Source: Antedon mediterranea (taxonomy: Eukaryota; Echinodermata; Crinoidea; Comatulida; Antedonidae). Taken from it: a DNA stretch of 64,000 bases. The notes beneath the pieces were generated by a model, which was given only the letters and a program-made list of their open reading frames with translations, was not told the origin of the DNA and ran no database searches. Made by a program: the position numbers and the translations under genes. Where the stretch lies: NCBI RefSeq assembly GCF_964355755.1, contig NC_092679.1:13072932-13136931 (forward strand). Direction: 5' to 3'. Shown piece by piece: positions 11,008 through 21,575 of this stretch; position 1 is the first letter of the stretch, and each line of letters begins with the position of its first letter.

Positions 11008-11453
11008 CGGTCAATCTTGCAATGGATGTCGAAGCTTCTGATAGTGTACATGTAAGCATGGGATCGCCAGAAAATAAAATGGCTTTCAATGTGTCTTTGA
11101 TATCTAGAGGTCCAATCGGTGTCAATGGTGCTAATTCATGGAATGTAGTAGTCTACGTTACTGACCAAGATGATGGTCTAGGCAAACGCTATAGCAAAAC
11201 ACGACAGGCTTTAAACAGTGTTCAGAGTGCTACAAGACTGGCACCATTCACAACATCAAGAATTGGTATTGTACCTTACTCCGCTGATATGACAGGTTTA
11301 ACTTGTAATCAAGCACAATATGTGTGTTTACATCTCACAAAAAGAAGTGACTCACAATATAAATTTGTAATTCATCCGACAAATGAAAGCATTGATCCAG
11401 ATGAAACTGCTGTCTACAAATGTTTTTCCATTTTCTGCGGATTGTTCATTTAA
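11008..11453 (+). CDS. Terminal domain exon B3
   Basis: A TTTTTCAG acceptor in phase 1 and the sequence AVNLAMDVEASD. It has FNVSLISRGPIGVNGAN, SWNVVVYVTDQDDGLGKRY, GLTCNQAQYVCLHL and KCFSIFC. Unlike B1 and B2, the reading runs through the place where their donors lie and ends at TAA (11451-11453) after GLFI. This is therefore probably the last coding exon. No canonical AATAAA was found in the next 100 bases. Confidence 0.75.
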
Positions 11454-13424
11454 AATACTGTAGGTGCGTGTTGAATTATGTTAACAAATACTATACACTA
11501 ATAATGTAATAATATAAATATCGACGATATCAACTAAACCGGGATTTAGCATTAGATTCTACTGATTTTAAAGTTAATTGTTGACACTATAGCAATAGAT
11601 GGTGAATGAATGAGAAGGTGAGAATTCGAAGAAGGAAATAGTATACAAATATTTACTGGGCTGAGGGGCATGGTTAAAAATATATCCCAAGCTGGTATGG
11701 AGACTATACTATTTTCCGAGACGATGGTTATCATAAGAACCGCAAGTCTGTGAGTATCCATGGTGTCCCGAGTCCACGACGGCTATTGTAGGTTCAAACT
11801 TAATATTTAGTTCTTGCAAATATATAAGGGCGCGTTTGCAAACGCAGTTATACATCTAGATAAAAATATTGTATCTAGTAACTCAATCTTCTAGACATAG
11901 CCAATTCATCCATTATCATACACACATCATCATACATACATCATCATCCATCCATCCATCATCATACATCCATCGTTATCCATCCATCATCATCCATCCA
12001 TCATTACCCATCCATCATCATACATCATCATCCATCCATCATCATCCATCCATAATCATACATACTTCATCCATCCATCCATCTATCGATCAAAATTGGT
12101 CAAATATTTACTTTAATACAATTCTGGGCTTTCGAAGCATAACTGACTGTGGGTCACAAGAGGAAAAATAACCCATGTAATATATACCCACACATCATAA
12201 GTTTTAAGTTTTAAGCAAACTTTGCTCTGTTACCGGTAAAACACGGTTATTTCGTTCGTTCGTATTTAAGTTCGTCCTAATATTTACGGACGTACGGAAA
12301 TGCAAAACTATACGTACAATTATGATTTGGCCTTAAATTATGGAAAACCCCCGGCAAATTAATAATTATGGACAAATCGATTATTAGCTTTGACAATATG
12401 CCTAAAGAAAAGGAATGAATATATTGCGTTCGTCGATGAATTTTATTTTTACGCAAAGTTCATGTGTGAATGCATGAGTCAGAATTGCAGGGAATTTTAT
12501 CATTGTTAAGTGTTTATTGTTAGCTTAATTGTTCAAATTTGTAAAAGAAGTAATGCTGGCGTCATCGAATTTAACGACTTTCACAACCAAAATATTTCTT
12601 TGTAAACAAATTAATTTTAAATGCAACGTTACAAAAATAACCCCCTGCGTCATCACTGCATGGATACCTAATAATCAGACTAGAATATAATAATTGAATA
12701 GTGAGGGATTAGTTACAGTGTTGAATTTAAATAAACTATTGGTAAGCTTAACTTTGCCGTCAGATTTTTTAATTTACTGAAAATCCAAAATGAACTTGCT
12801 CTTATAATACAAACAAAATTATTCAGTCAAAGAAACACTCTACTACACATGAGAAATAGATATGTTATGTCGGTAAATACATTTCTGACGACGACTAACA
12901 CAACGACAATCAGCTAAATGTATTCGTGATTTTATTTCATCACTGGCTTGTTACATTATCATTACACATTACCGGACTTCTCTCTCTACCGCATTGAACG
13001 GCAGTGCAGATCTTCTCTATCTGGGCTCGTGTATGTACTACGTCATTCACAAATTACCCAAGTAATTACAAGTTCCATCCTAGATGATTACGATTGGTGG
13101 GATGATATGTATGGAATATGGATGAAATTGATCTGATGGATGGATTTAAGCAAACTTTGCTCTGTTACCGGTATAACACGGTTATTTCAAAATTTGGCCT
13201 AATATTAAATTTAGATAAATAGTGTACACGGAAATACAAAACTATACGTACAATTATGATTTGGCCTTAAATCATTGATAACCCGATAACCGCAAACATT
13301 ATGGACAAACCGATTATTAACTTTGGCAATATGCTTAAGGAAAAGGATTGAATCTTTATTTGATCATATAGCCAAATACGGTATGATAACCTACGTCATT
13401 CTTATCGGATGTTTGCGGTCTGCA
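11454..13424. other. Intergenic: microsatellite and a direct repeat, no gene
   Basis: Holds a CATC/TCCA-rich microsatellite (11905-12085). It also holds a roughly 210-base direct repeat, with copies at about 12206-12420 and 13145-13355. Both copies start AGCAAACTTTGCTCTGTTA and include TTATGATTTGGCCTTAAAT. No supported coding segment. Confidence 0.6.
11905..12085 (+). repeat. (TCCA)n/CATC microsatellite
   Basis: Imperfect CATC/CATACATC/CATCCATC runs. The open frame through it (Ser/His/Ile-rich) follows from the repeat. Confidence 0.9.
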
Positions 13425-13641
13425 AATCGTTTTCTAGGCGTGTTTCACAAGTCTGTATTTTCAGACAAAAATATAAATAAAAACAAATAAAAAAAAAAGA
13501 CAATGAATACAGACTTGGGGCAAGTCTATTGTTGTCAGTGTCATAAAAGAAGACTCACAAAACGCACAACATATCATACAAGATCGGTCATTCCGTTTTC
13601 AACGAAATTAACTGAAGAACACAGGTTTAAAGACTTTGAAC

Positions 13642-13737
13642 ATGATTCCACTACCTTGGTTCTTTTTTATTTTGTTTGGTAGTATGCCTATAGACGGTCA
13701 ATGGAATCCACAATGCCAATCCAATTGTTCTTGGACG
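13642..13737 (+). CDS. Candidate signal-peptide exon 1 of the IL-17R-like gene
   Basis: The ATG opens MIPLPWFFFILFGSMPIDG, a hydrophobic leader, then QWNPQCQSNCSWT, and ends exactly in phase 0 before GTAAGT. The next plausible exon (24996) starts in phase 0. The joined CSW...NCTQ region has the short cysteine and glycosylation pattern expected at the start of an IL-17 receptor ectodomain. The 11.3-kb gap leaves the join unproven. Confidence 0.55.
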
Positions 13738-14039
13738 GTAAGTTTTAGACTTTAGACTCTGGCCTAGGCTAGTTGGAACTCAGATCATGCTTGGTTGTTG
13801 TAGGCCTGATTATTACTTACTAATGGGTGCACTTCCATCGAAAACATGTCGATTGCGAAACCCTGTGTAATTATTCAATTACAATTGAAAAAGGAATTAT
13901 GTACGAAAAATGTCTAAATTCAGTTAAAAAAAACCCTCTGCAGCAGGTTTCTTTTTGCTTGTTTTTGATTTTTTAAGCGCCTTGAATTGATTTAAATAAC
14001 TATTGTAGATGTTAATTAGGATTTTCAGTTTTAGTTAAA

Positions 14040-14165
14040 CTCTTGTTGTTAATTGTTAAATTGTTAATTTAAGTTGTGTATGATGTCTTACGGCCTTGTA
14101 AAACAACGCCATTGAGGTGAACAAATGTTACCATGATTAAATAAAGTTTTATTATTATTCTAGCT
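14040..14165 (+). repeat. LINE-like 3' tail
   Basis: A short 3'-end-like sequence with AATAAAG followed by an ATT-rich tail (TTTATTATTATT). It is typical of a truncated LINE or SINE end; no coding part is attached. Confidence 0.35.
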
Positions 14166-14400
14166 ATAGGCCTACTTATTTTTCCGTCCTTTTAATAATC
14201 CGGCATTCATTGTCCCACAATGCTTGTCACACATTGCGGAGAACATTCCTAGGAATACTAGTATTACTATAGTAGGTCTTGAGTTAGACTTGCCCCAAGT
14301 CTGTATTATCTTTTTTTTAAATTTATTTTTTTTTATTTCGAGCGCGATTTTTGTCTGAAAATATCCAAAATCAAGTAGTATACGTATGAAACGCCATATG

Positions 14401-15565
14401 TGCCAAAATATTTATCTTTTTACTAATATTAAGACAAAACTCCGCCTGGAACCCAGACTAGTCTTGAGTAGGTCTGGTTGACCTGTTATATTCCCCGTAA
14501 TTCTTGGCAGAAGAGAGAGAGAGTGAGAGAAGAAGAACTATAATAGTGACAAGAAGTTATTTCATAAGTCAATAACAACACTGAAGTTTGAGATTCTACA
14601 AGGTTTGATTTTCAAGTTATGTCTAGTCTTATTCTGTATTTAGATATTGTCACTGTTACTTTTGAATGAATGATATAGAGCTTTCGATATGCTACGAACG
14701 AGTACCGACGACATAGGTCAAGCATCTATTTTTATAACTCCATTGGTCAAGTCAATCGATGTGTCGTCGGTTGTCACCCTGGACCTAGAAATCATCTGTA
14801 TCGTCAAGGAGCGAGGACACGCACCCCATTAATCCTGCATGATGTAGTTTGGACATCGGTTATGCAAATGGAGAGAAAAAGTGATGACGTCACGTTTCCG
14901 ACTGCGTTGGGTACAAACAAAGTTTGGTCGGCCATCTTGTCCTATTCTAACGCATTGATTTAACACCGCTTTTTCGTACATCCCGATAAATTTCGTTTTT
15001 ACATAATTTAGAGTTGATCATCTTGCTTTATTTTACTACGTTACTACTGTTGAATATTTTGCTGATGATATATCGTAAGTTCACTTTCAGTTTATAATCA
15101 ATGTTAAAAAATATATTCAACAGTAGTAACGTAGCTCCCCTAATACTCTCTTCTAAAAGATGTATTGGCCCCAAAAACATGAAACATTAGATTAATAAGA
15201 TCAGACTTGAATAGGCCGTTGTAGTTTTAACAAAACTGTGAGGGTTCCTAATGATCAGCTTTGGCTGGATGGACCATCCTTGTAAAATATTGTTGAAATA
15301 AAATAAACAAAGTTAATCACTTCCATAGAAGAAAAAAATCTATTAAATGACAAATTAAGTGGTTAAATTCAACCAAAAACCCATCGGCTAGCAGCAAATT
15401 TGATTATTTTTTTGCTTTTCATTACAGTTTTTTCAGGTAAATAATTTTATAGCGATCTAATTTTTGGTTAAAATGAATAACTATTATGTGACATTAGAAT
15501 GGAATATTCAACAAAAACATTAAAACATTTTGAATTTTTTAGGGGGACAATCTTTAAGTAATTGA
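14401..15565. other. Intron 1 spacer: promoter-like patch and small hairpin
   Basis: No supported gene. A TGATGACGTCACG motif at about 14882 and GGCCATCTTG at about 14933 look promoter-like (CRE and YY1-type sites). A minus-strand frame from ATGGCCGACC is only about 48 codons. A hairpin pairs 15036-15058 with 15113-15134. A repeat end (GATCAGCTTTGGCTGGATGG then AATAAA) at 15240-15305 recurs at 57990-58050. Confidence 0.4.
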
Positions 15566-15603
15566 TTGTATTCATACCCTCGTGATTCTGTAACCATTCT
15601 CAC

Positions 15604-15850
15604 ACTGTTTTCAACAGGATTCCAAGGCAAGCCGCCCCATATACTCTTTAAAGTGCTATCATATGTTGACAAAGTAGCAATCCTCAAAAACCGACATAAA
15701 CTCGCTAGTCCAGGTGCCTACATTATAGACGAACTAACCCGCACGGAAAGGCAAGAGAAGAACAAGTGGAAGACCCAAGTTAAAGCCCTGTATGATCAAG
15801 GAATCAAGCTTAGATTCAGAGCCGGGAAGCGATTTCTTTTTCGTACATAA
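15604..15850 (+). pseudogene. L1/Tx1 ORF1p C-terminal-domain-like fragment
   Basis: The translation after a TTTTCAACAG acceptor-like site contains PPHILFKVLSYVDKVAILKN, RHKL and GIKLRFRAGKRFL. This layout (phosphate-binding RNA domain, KN-x-HKL, then a short basic end) resembles the C-terminal domain of L1-type ORF1 RNA-binding proteins. No coiled coil, RRM or ORF2 flanks it. The last codons overlap the left arm of the foldback at 15822. It is a fragment, alone in the intron. Confidence 0.5.
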
Positions 15851-16705
15851 GTTGGGGACCCCTCATGAAACGTCACAAAATAGGCATGAATAATTCATCA
15901 GTTAAATTTGTTGTTCCGTGTGCACCCAAGCGTATAGCAACAAGTGATTATTACAACTGCGATACGATTCTTCCTAGGCCTAGGATTCACGTGATTGCCT
16001 TGGCGCACTCTTCACACACATACTACCACCAGGGAGTTGTTTTACAACTCCCTGCTACCACTATGCAAAATGTGTCGAGACTAATCGACAGCTAGGCAAG
16101 ACACATTCAGCTAAGTAGTATTGGTCATAGCCCAAAGAAAGTTTAGACACACGAGAATAAAGAATGTGTATAATTTTGTGTACTGTAATTGTGTAATTCT
16201 GTTATTTTATTATAATATCAAACAATATGCATGTACTCAAAGGAACTTTAAAAATGCGCGTATATTAACACGAGAATAAATTTTGTGTAATGTAATTGTT
16301 TAATTTTGCTGACTTATTACTCGGAGTACCTAACACACACACCCACACAGACTACTAGAATAGACACGAGCTTTAGAGACTAATAATTAGGCCTAATAGT
16401 ATTAATAGAAACTATAATTTTAACACGTAATTCTTTAGTAATAAATTCTATTTAAAAAAAACCCAAAAACTAAAAACAGATTATTTCGACAATCCACACA
16501 AAACGCCGATATTCTTTTATGAAATCGCACGCCGCAAACACAGTGGAGAATCACTAAGGCCTAGAATCGTATCGCAGTTGTTCTTGTTGCTATACGCTTG
16601 GGTGCACACGGAGCAAGAAAATTTAACTGATGAATTATTCATGTTTATTTTGTGACGTTTCATAGGGGGTCCCCAACTTATGTACGAAAAAAAAAATCGC
16701 AGCCG
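15822..16705. mobile_element. Foldback/TIR element with ~170-bp arms
   Basis: About 15822-16000 is repeated inverted at about 16535-16705. Paired blocks include CGTACATAAGTTGGGGACCC with GGGTCCCCAACTTATGTACG, and the TGAATAATTCATCAGTTAAA stretch. The middle is AT-rich and non-coding. Non-autonomous; superfamily not determined. Confidence 0.75.
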
Positions 16706-17069
16706 GGAATGGCGTTCATCAACTGGTATCCCACATGCGTTTAAGTAGTGACCTGTTTCCACAATGATGAACTCTATCCAACTTCATCTATCCAAGAAGA
16801 ACTTTTTTCCCTTGACTTTATATAATTATATTATTTTAAAATATGCAATGATATCCTTTTTCTGTTAGCTGGTCATTATTACTATATTACATCGTATTAT
16901 AATATCGGTAGCTCCTGTTTTAATTTACTTCTGTAAATGCACTCTTATCATATCTTGTTTTTCTGTTTTGTTAATGTATTATTATTATTGTTATTATTTA
17001 CTATATTGTTTCCTATTACCATTTACTTTATATTCAGTGATGCTTCTCAAATTGTTAAATCGTTGTCAA
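16706..17069. other. AT-rich spacer, no gene
   Basis: No repeat pairing or coding signal recognised. Confidence 0.5.
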
Positions 17070-17322
17070 AATGATGTCTGAGAATTATTTTTGTCATCTC
17101 CCATTCCTTGATTTTACTATAGATTCTGATACTATTAACCACAGTGATATATCTAACATTATTATAAACCCCTTGCTCATACTGAATATGATAAATTTGA
17201 TGAACATTCCGAGCCTCTTGCCAACCAATTAAATTCTAGAAATTCGACACTCGAGGATTGTATATACTATGACACTAATCATTTTAATACCACTTTTAGA
17301 AATGTTTCAAATTCCCTAATTT

Positions 17323-18641
17323 CTCTCTTTCATGTTAACATTAGAAGCGTTACAAATAAAACTGATTCCCTTGAACAATTTTTAAATTCAATTAATTTAA
17401 AATGTTCTATTATTGGTCTCTCTGAGACCTTGTTGAATGACTCACCTACTCCCTTCTTGCATAATTATTCATTTATATTTCAAAATAGGCAGTCTTGTAA
17501 AGGTGGTGGCGTAGCTTTTTTTTAGTAAAAAACGATCTTAATGTTAGAGTCCGTCTTGATCTATCGATTTCTCAACCATATGATTCCCCTTTTTCTAGAA
17601 ATAGTACATCCTAATAAAAAAAATACAATCGTTGGTGTAATTTACCGTCCTCCAGATGGTAATATTGATCATTTCTCCAAATCCTTCGATGAACTCTTAA
17701 ATAAAATAAATTCTGAACATAAACCCTGTCATATCATGGGCGATATAAATATTGATATCATAAAATATCAAAATCATATTCAAACTAATAATTATAATGA
17801 TATGTTACTTTTTCACTCATTTTATCCAACAATTTCAAAACCTATTCGAATCACACCGACTACCGCCACCTTGATTGACCATTTTTACACCAATATTATT
17901 GATACAAAAATACATTCTGGTGTATTTATTTTTGATATATCCGACCACCTTCCTATCTTTCATATAGTAGATGAAAAATTATACCATACTGACACCGGCA
18001 ATGTACCATCTCGTATAATAGATATTGATGCTTTGTGTGGTGATTTGGTTGAGGAAAATTGGTCAGAGGTTTACGATTGTGACCAACCCGTATCTTTTGA
18101 TAAATTTCTTAACACATTCTATAAAATTCATAATAAACATATTAAAAATAAATATAATGTATCAAATAAAATAAAAGCAAAACAGTCTTGGATGACACCT
18201 GGCTTAATTAAAAGTAGCAAAAAGAAACAAAAACTTTATAAAAAATATATTTATTCTCATGATATTCACCATAAAAGTATATACAAAAATTATAAAAATA
18301 TGTATACTAAACTCTGTCGAACCGCCAAAAGAATGCATTATATATCAACATTTCAAAATGTAAAATGTAACCTTAAAAAGACCTGGGCTATAATAAATTC
18401 TGTATTAAGACCAGAAAATCAAAACAATTTCCAATCCCTCATAAATAACGGTTTTGAAACAATTACATCAACTAAAGAAATATGCGATTCATTTAATAAG
18501 TACTTTTCAACAATTGGTTCAAATTTAAATAATTCTATGCCTGACCCTCATATTGACCCAATCTCATATTTACCTAATCCAATTTCTCAATCTTTTTTTT
18601 ATAAATCCTGTTACAAAAGAAGAAATAATAATTATTGTTAA
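17323..18641 (+). pseudogene. LINE endonuclease and linker
   Basis: Starts in one frame (NIRSVTNKTDSLEQFLNSIN, then IIGLSETLLNDSP) and shifts near 17520 to the long frame 17541-18641. That frame contains IVGVIYRPPDGN, MGDINIDI and a SDHLPIFH motif. These are the E, GDxN and SDH blocks of an APE-type endonuclease. A basic linker follows (KQSWMTPGLIKSSKKKQKLY). Confidence 0.85.
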
Positions 18642-20083
18642 CAATTTAAATCCTAATAAAGGATCTGGTGACGATAATATCACTTCACGCACACGATCAA
18701 ACAAATACTGCCGTACATAATTGACCACCTTACCTTCTCTATAAATTGTTCATTCTCATCTGGTGTATTTCCAAATTTATTAAAAATAGCTAAAATTTTC
18801 CCAATCTTTAAGAAAGGTGAAATTACAGGCCTATCTCCCTTTTTAGTGCTTTTTCTAAGATAAAGAAAAACTCATGCACCAGCGACTCTATGATTACCTT
18901 ACTAAATTCAACATTCTTTATACTCACCAATATGGTTTCCGTCATAACCATTCCACATCCCATGCAATTCTGGATCTTGTTAACAACATCACCTCATCTC
19001 TTGACAATAAACAATTTTTACTCTCCGTTTTTATAGACTTGTCAAAAGCGTTTGATGTCATCAATCATACAATTCTTCTTGGTAAATTATTTAATTAAGG
19101 CATTAGAGGAATTGCATTAAACTGGTTTGAAAGTTATTTAGTAAACCGTAAACAGTATGTTGCGTTAGGCTCATTTAAATCATCATTGGAGGCTGCAAAT
19201 TACGAAGTGCCTCAGGGTCGGTTTTAGGACCACTACTATTTTTAATTTATGTAAATGATCTTTCTAGATCAAGTGACACTCTGAAAGTCATATCCTTTGC
19301 TGATGATACTACGATTTTGTATTCACATTCTGTGTACCAATGTCTTATATAACACCGTCAACACTGAACTAAATAAAATGACTGACTGGTTTATCTCAAA
19401 TAAGCTTATTGTTAATGTACAGAAAACTAATTACATTTTATTTCATACTCAACAAAGACAAATTGATTTCTCTAATCTTAATATTTACATTAACATAATA
19501 TTATTGAACGTAAACCCGAAGTATTATGGACCAGTCATCAAGCGTATGTATCTAAAAAGATATCCAAAGTAATTGGCATCCTTTGTAAATTAAGACATTT
19601 TTTCCACAACATATCTTACTCTTGTTATATAACACCCTTATACAACCTCATCTTCTTTATTGCAACATTATTTGGGCAGCCGACTACCCATCAAATTTAG
19701 AAAAACTTAATAAACAAATTGAACGTGCTGCCCGTATTATTACTTTCTCTCACTATCTCGCCCCTTCCCAACCTTTACTTAAAAAACTCAATATTCTTAA
19801 TCTACATGATCTATTTACAACACAAATTGCTTCCTTTATTTTTCAATTCTTTAATACCAAACTCCCTGTGACAATGTCTAATCTATTAAGTCATCATACA
19901 AAATCACACAAGTACAATTTACCTTTTAGACTGAACATTTCCGAATATTTTATTTCTGTTTCAGGACCGCGAATCTGGAATGATCTTGATGACAAATTAA
20001 AGCATTTTAAATCTCTTTATACTTTTCGTAAAAATAAAAAAAAAATATCTTATTTCTTTATACTAATTTTAATATTATTATGA
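18642..20083 (+). pseudogene. LINE reverse transcriptase and tail
   Basis: Broken into several frames. 18874-19098 has YGFRHNHSTSHA and FIDLSKAFDVINH. Around 19200-19320 a frameshifted VPQG block is followed by [11 protein letters not shown]. 19340-19572 contains DWFISNKLIVNVQKT. 19622-20083 has HLLYCNIIWA, AARIITFSHY and the terminal domain. The catalytic aspartates are still legible. Confidence 0.85.
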
Positions 20084-20109
20084 TTGTAGTACACTGAAAG
20101 TATCTATTT

Positions 20110-20800
20110 TTAGTTGCGTGGAAGCGACTCTATAGTTCACTATGTCGGTCGGTCGGTCTGTCGGTCCGGTATCACTATGCGTTTTATCGCTTTCTGACCT
20201 TATCTTGATATCAGTTTAGTCTAGCTAAGTCAATTTTTCACAGTATATTCCTTATGGTCAGGAATCGATGTGGTTATGTTTTCACGGTATGCAATAAAAA
20301 ATTACGCGGTCTACGCACGATTTAACGAAATCACGTTTGTAATCATATCTTCACAACCATGAATCACAATTAAATACAATTTGGTACTCATAAATTTCAG
20401 GGCATAAATCATCATATGGCAATACAATTACGTGCGTAGCGCATGTAACGCATGTGTACGCGCGCTTAAAATTTTCAAAATTTATTTTCGATGAAATAAG
20501 AGTACGTTTCAGGCAATTTTAAGCGTTTACAAAATTGCCATGAGTGCGCAGATTTTTGCGCGCGCACTGCACGTTAAATGTTATTGCGCACTCTTTTTGC
20601 CCGATTTCTGTTTTCTTGACTTACTTTTCAACTCGAAATTACGTTATACGAGCACGTCAAAAGTGACAGGCTACGCACGTGTAAATTGAAAAAACATAAC
20701 TGTTTTTAAACATTTTAACATTTTTAAACATGTTCAGTAATTTCGGTCAGTTGGTAGGTTGGTCGGTCGGTCGGTAAACACTAAGCACGCGACTGCAGCC
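20110..20800 (+). mobile_element. R1 repeat: short-TIR element with GGTC runs, copy 1
   Basis: Starts AGTTGCGTGG and ends CACGCGACT, a short inverted terminal match (AGTCGCGTG/CACGCGACT in better copies). GTCGGTCGGTCGG tetranucleotide runs lie just inside both ends. The body (TACGTGCGTAGCGCATGTAA block and others) is shared with 21180-21560 and 50875-51655. Non-coding, non-autonomous. Confidence 0.7.
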
Positions 20801-21179
20801 ATCTATATGGCCTTGTTAATATATGGCTAAGCAGTGGTTTCTTTATTTATTTATTTTTTTCTTTTTCATTTATAAACATATTTCCACTGGACAACAATAT
20901 CAACGTTGTCCCACAGATGGGGCATTGTTGTTTTTCAAAAGGTCCAGCATAAAATATTACAACATATAATAATATATATAATACATAGTTTCTTAAAAAT
21001 AGTAAAACATGTTAACAGTGTCGATTCAATGCGTTATTAAATCTCCTTAATTATCGATGTGATTATATTTAAATTGTAGTTCCCGGTGATTGGCTAGTGG
21101 TTATGTCATCTACATCACATCCAATCACTGGGTGTGCTGTTCGCGATTTACAATTTTGTATGCGTACCGCCCTCTATAT

Positions 21180-21575
21180 TTCAGGGCATAAATCATCATA
21201 ATATGGCAATACAATTACGTGCGTAGCGCATGTAATGCATGCGTACGCGCGCTTAACATTTTCAAAATTTATTTTCGATGAAATAAGAGTAGGCCTACGT
21301 TTCAGGCAATTTTAAGCGTTTACAAAATTGCCATGAGTGCGCGTTAAATGTTATTTTTGCCCGATTTCTGTTTTCTTGACTTACTTTTCAACTCGAAATT
21401 ACGTTATACGAGCACGTCAAAAGTGACAGGCTACGCACGTGTAAATTAAAAAAATATAACTGTTTTTAAACATTTCAACATTTTTAAACATGTTCAGTAA
21501 TTTCGGTCAGTTGGTAGGTTGGTCGGTCGGTAAACACTAAGCACGCGACTGCAGCCATCTATATGGCCTTGTTAT
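21180..21575 (+). mobile_element. R1 repeat, copy 2 (right part only)
   Basis: Repeats the right half of copy 1, from TTTCAGGGCATAAATCATCA to the GCACGCGACTGCAGCC end. It includes the same downstream flank (ATCTATATGGCCTTGTT). Copying of the flank shows this is a segmental duplication of copy 1, not a second insertion. Confidence 0.75.

Larger units (their letters stand above)
6192..11453 (+). other. Multi-exon gene for a secreted protein of tandem A/B cysteine domains
   Basis: Proposed model: signal exon (6192), A1, B1, A2, B2, 33-nt microexon, A3, B3 with stop at 11451. All joints checked are phase 1, so each domain is one symmetrical exon. The A and B domains are homologous to each other. 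Both have a W-T/N-x-x-V-F/Y strand, a DLSG/DMTG motif, then C-x6-C and, about 30 residues later, C-x4-C. No transmembrane segment or GPI signal is seen, so secretion is inferred. A2 has one in-frame stop. I do not recognise the family with confidence; it resembles uncharacterised secreted repeat proteins of invertebrate deuterostomes. Confidence 0.72.
13425..14400. repeat. Inverted repeat flanking the candidate IL-17R-like exon 1
   Basis: ACAGACTTGGGGCAAGTCT at about 13508-13527 is mirrored by AGACTTGCCCCAAGTCTGT at about 14288-14306. The similarity extends outwards (TTTTTGTCTGAAAAT and GTTTCA/TGAAAC blocks). About 760 bases lie between the arms, including the exon at 13642. This may be an old TIR element or foldback that brought in or captured the exon. 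Confidence 0.55.
17070..20085 (+). mobile_element. Degenerate LINE (CR1/Jockey-like) in intron 1
   Basis: The plus-strand translation yields, in order, an endonuclease start (HVNIRSVTNKTDSLEQFLN), an endonuclease body, a linker, RT palm blocks ([25 protein letters not shown]) and the C-terminal tail (SGPRIWNDLDDKLKHF). At least four frame breaks (near 17520, 18640, 19098 and 19215) make it inactive. No ORF1 is seen upstream. Confidence 0.88.

Noticed and set aside
11869-12171. His/Ser/Ile-rich 100-codon frame
   Set aside because: Product of the CATC microsatellite.
14790-14935. Minus-strand 48-codon frame starting at a YY1-like ATGG site
   Set aside because: Too short, no splice donor or homology seen; kept only as a promoter-like patch.
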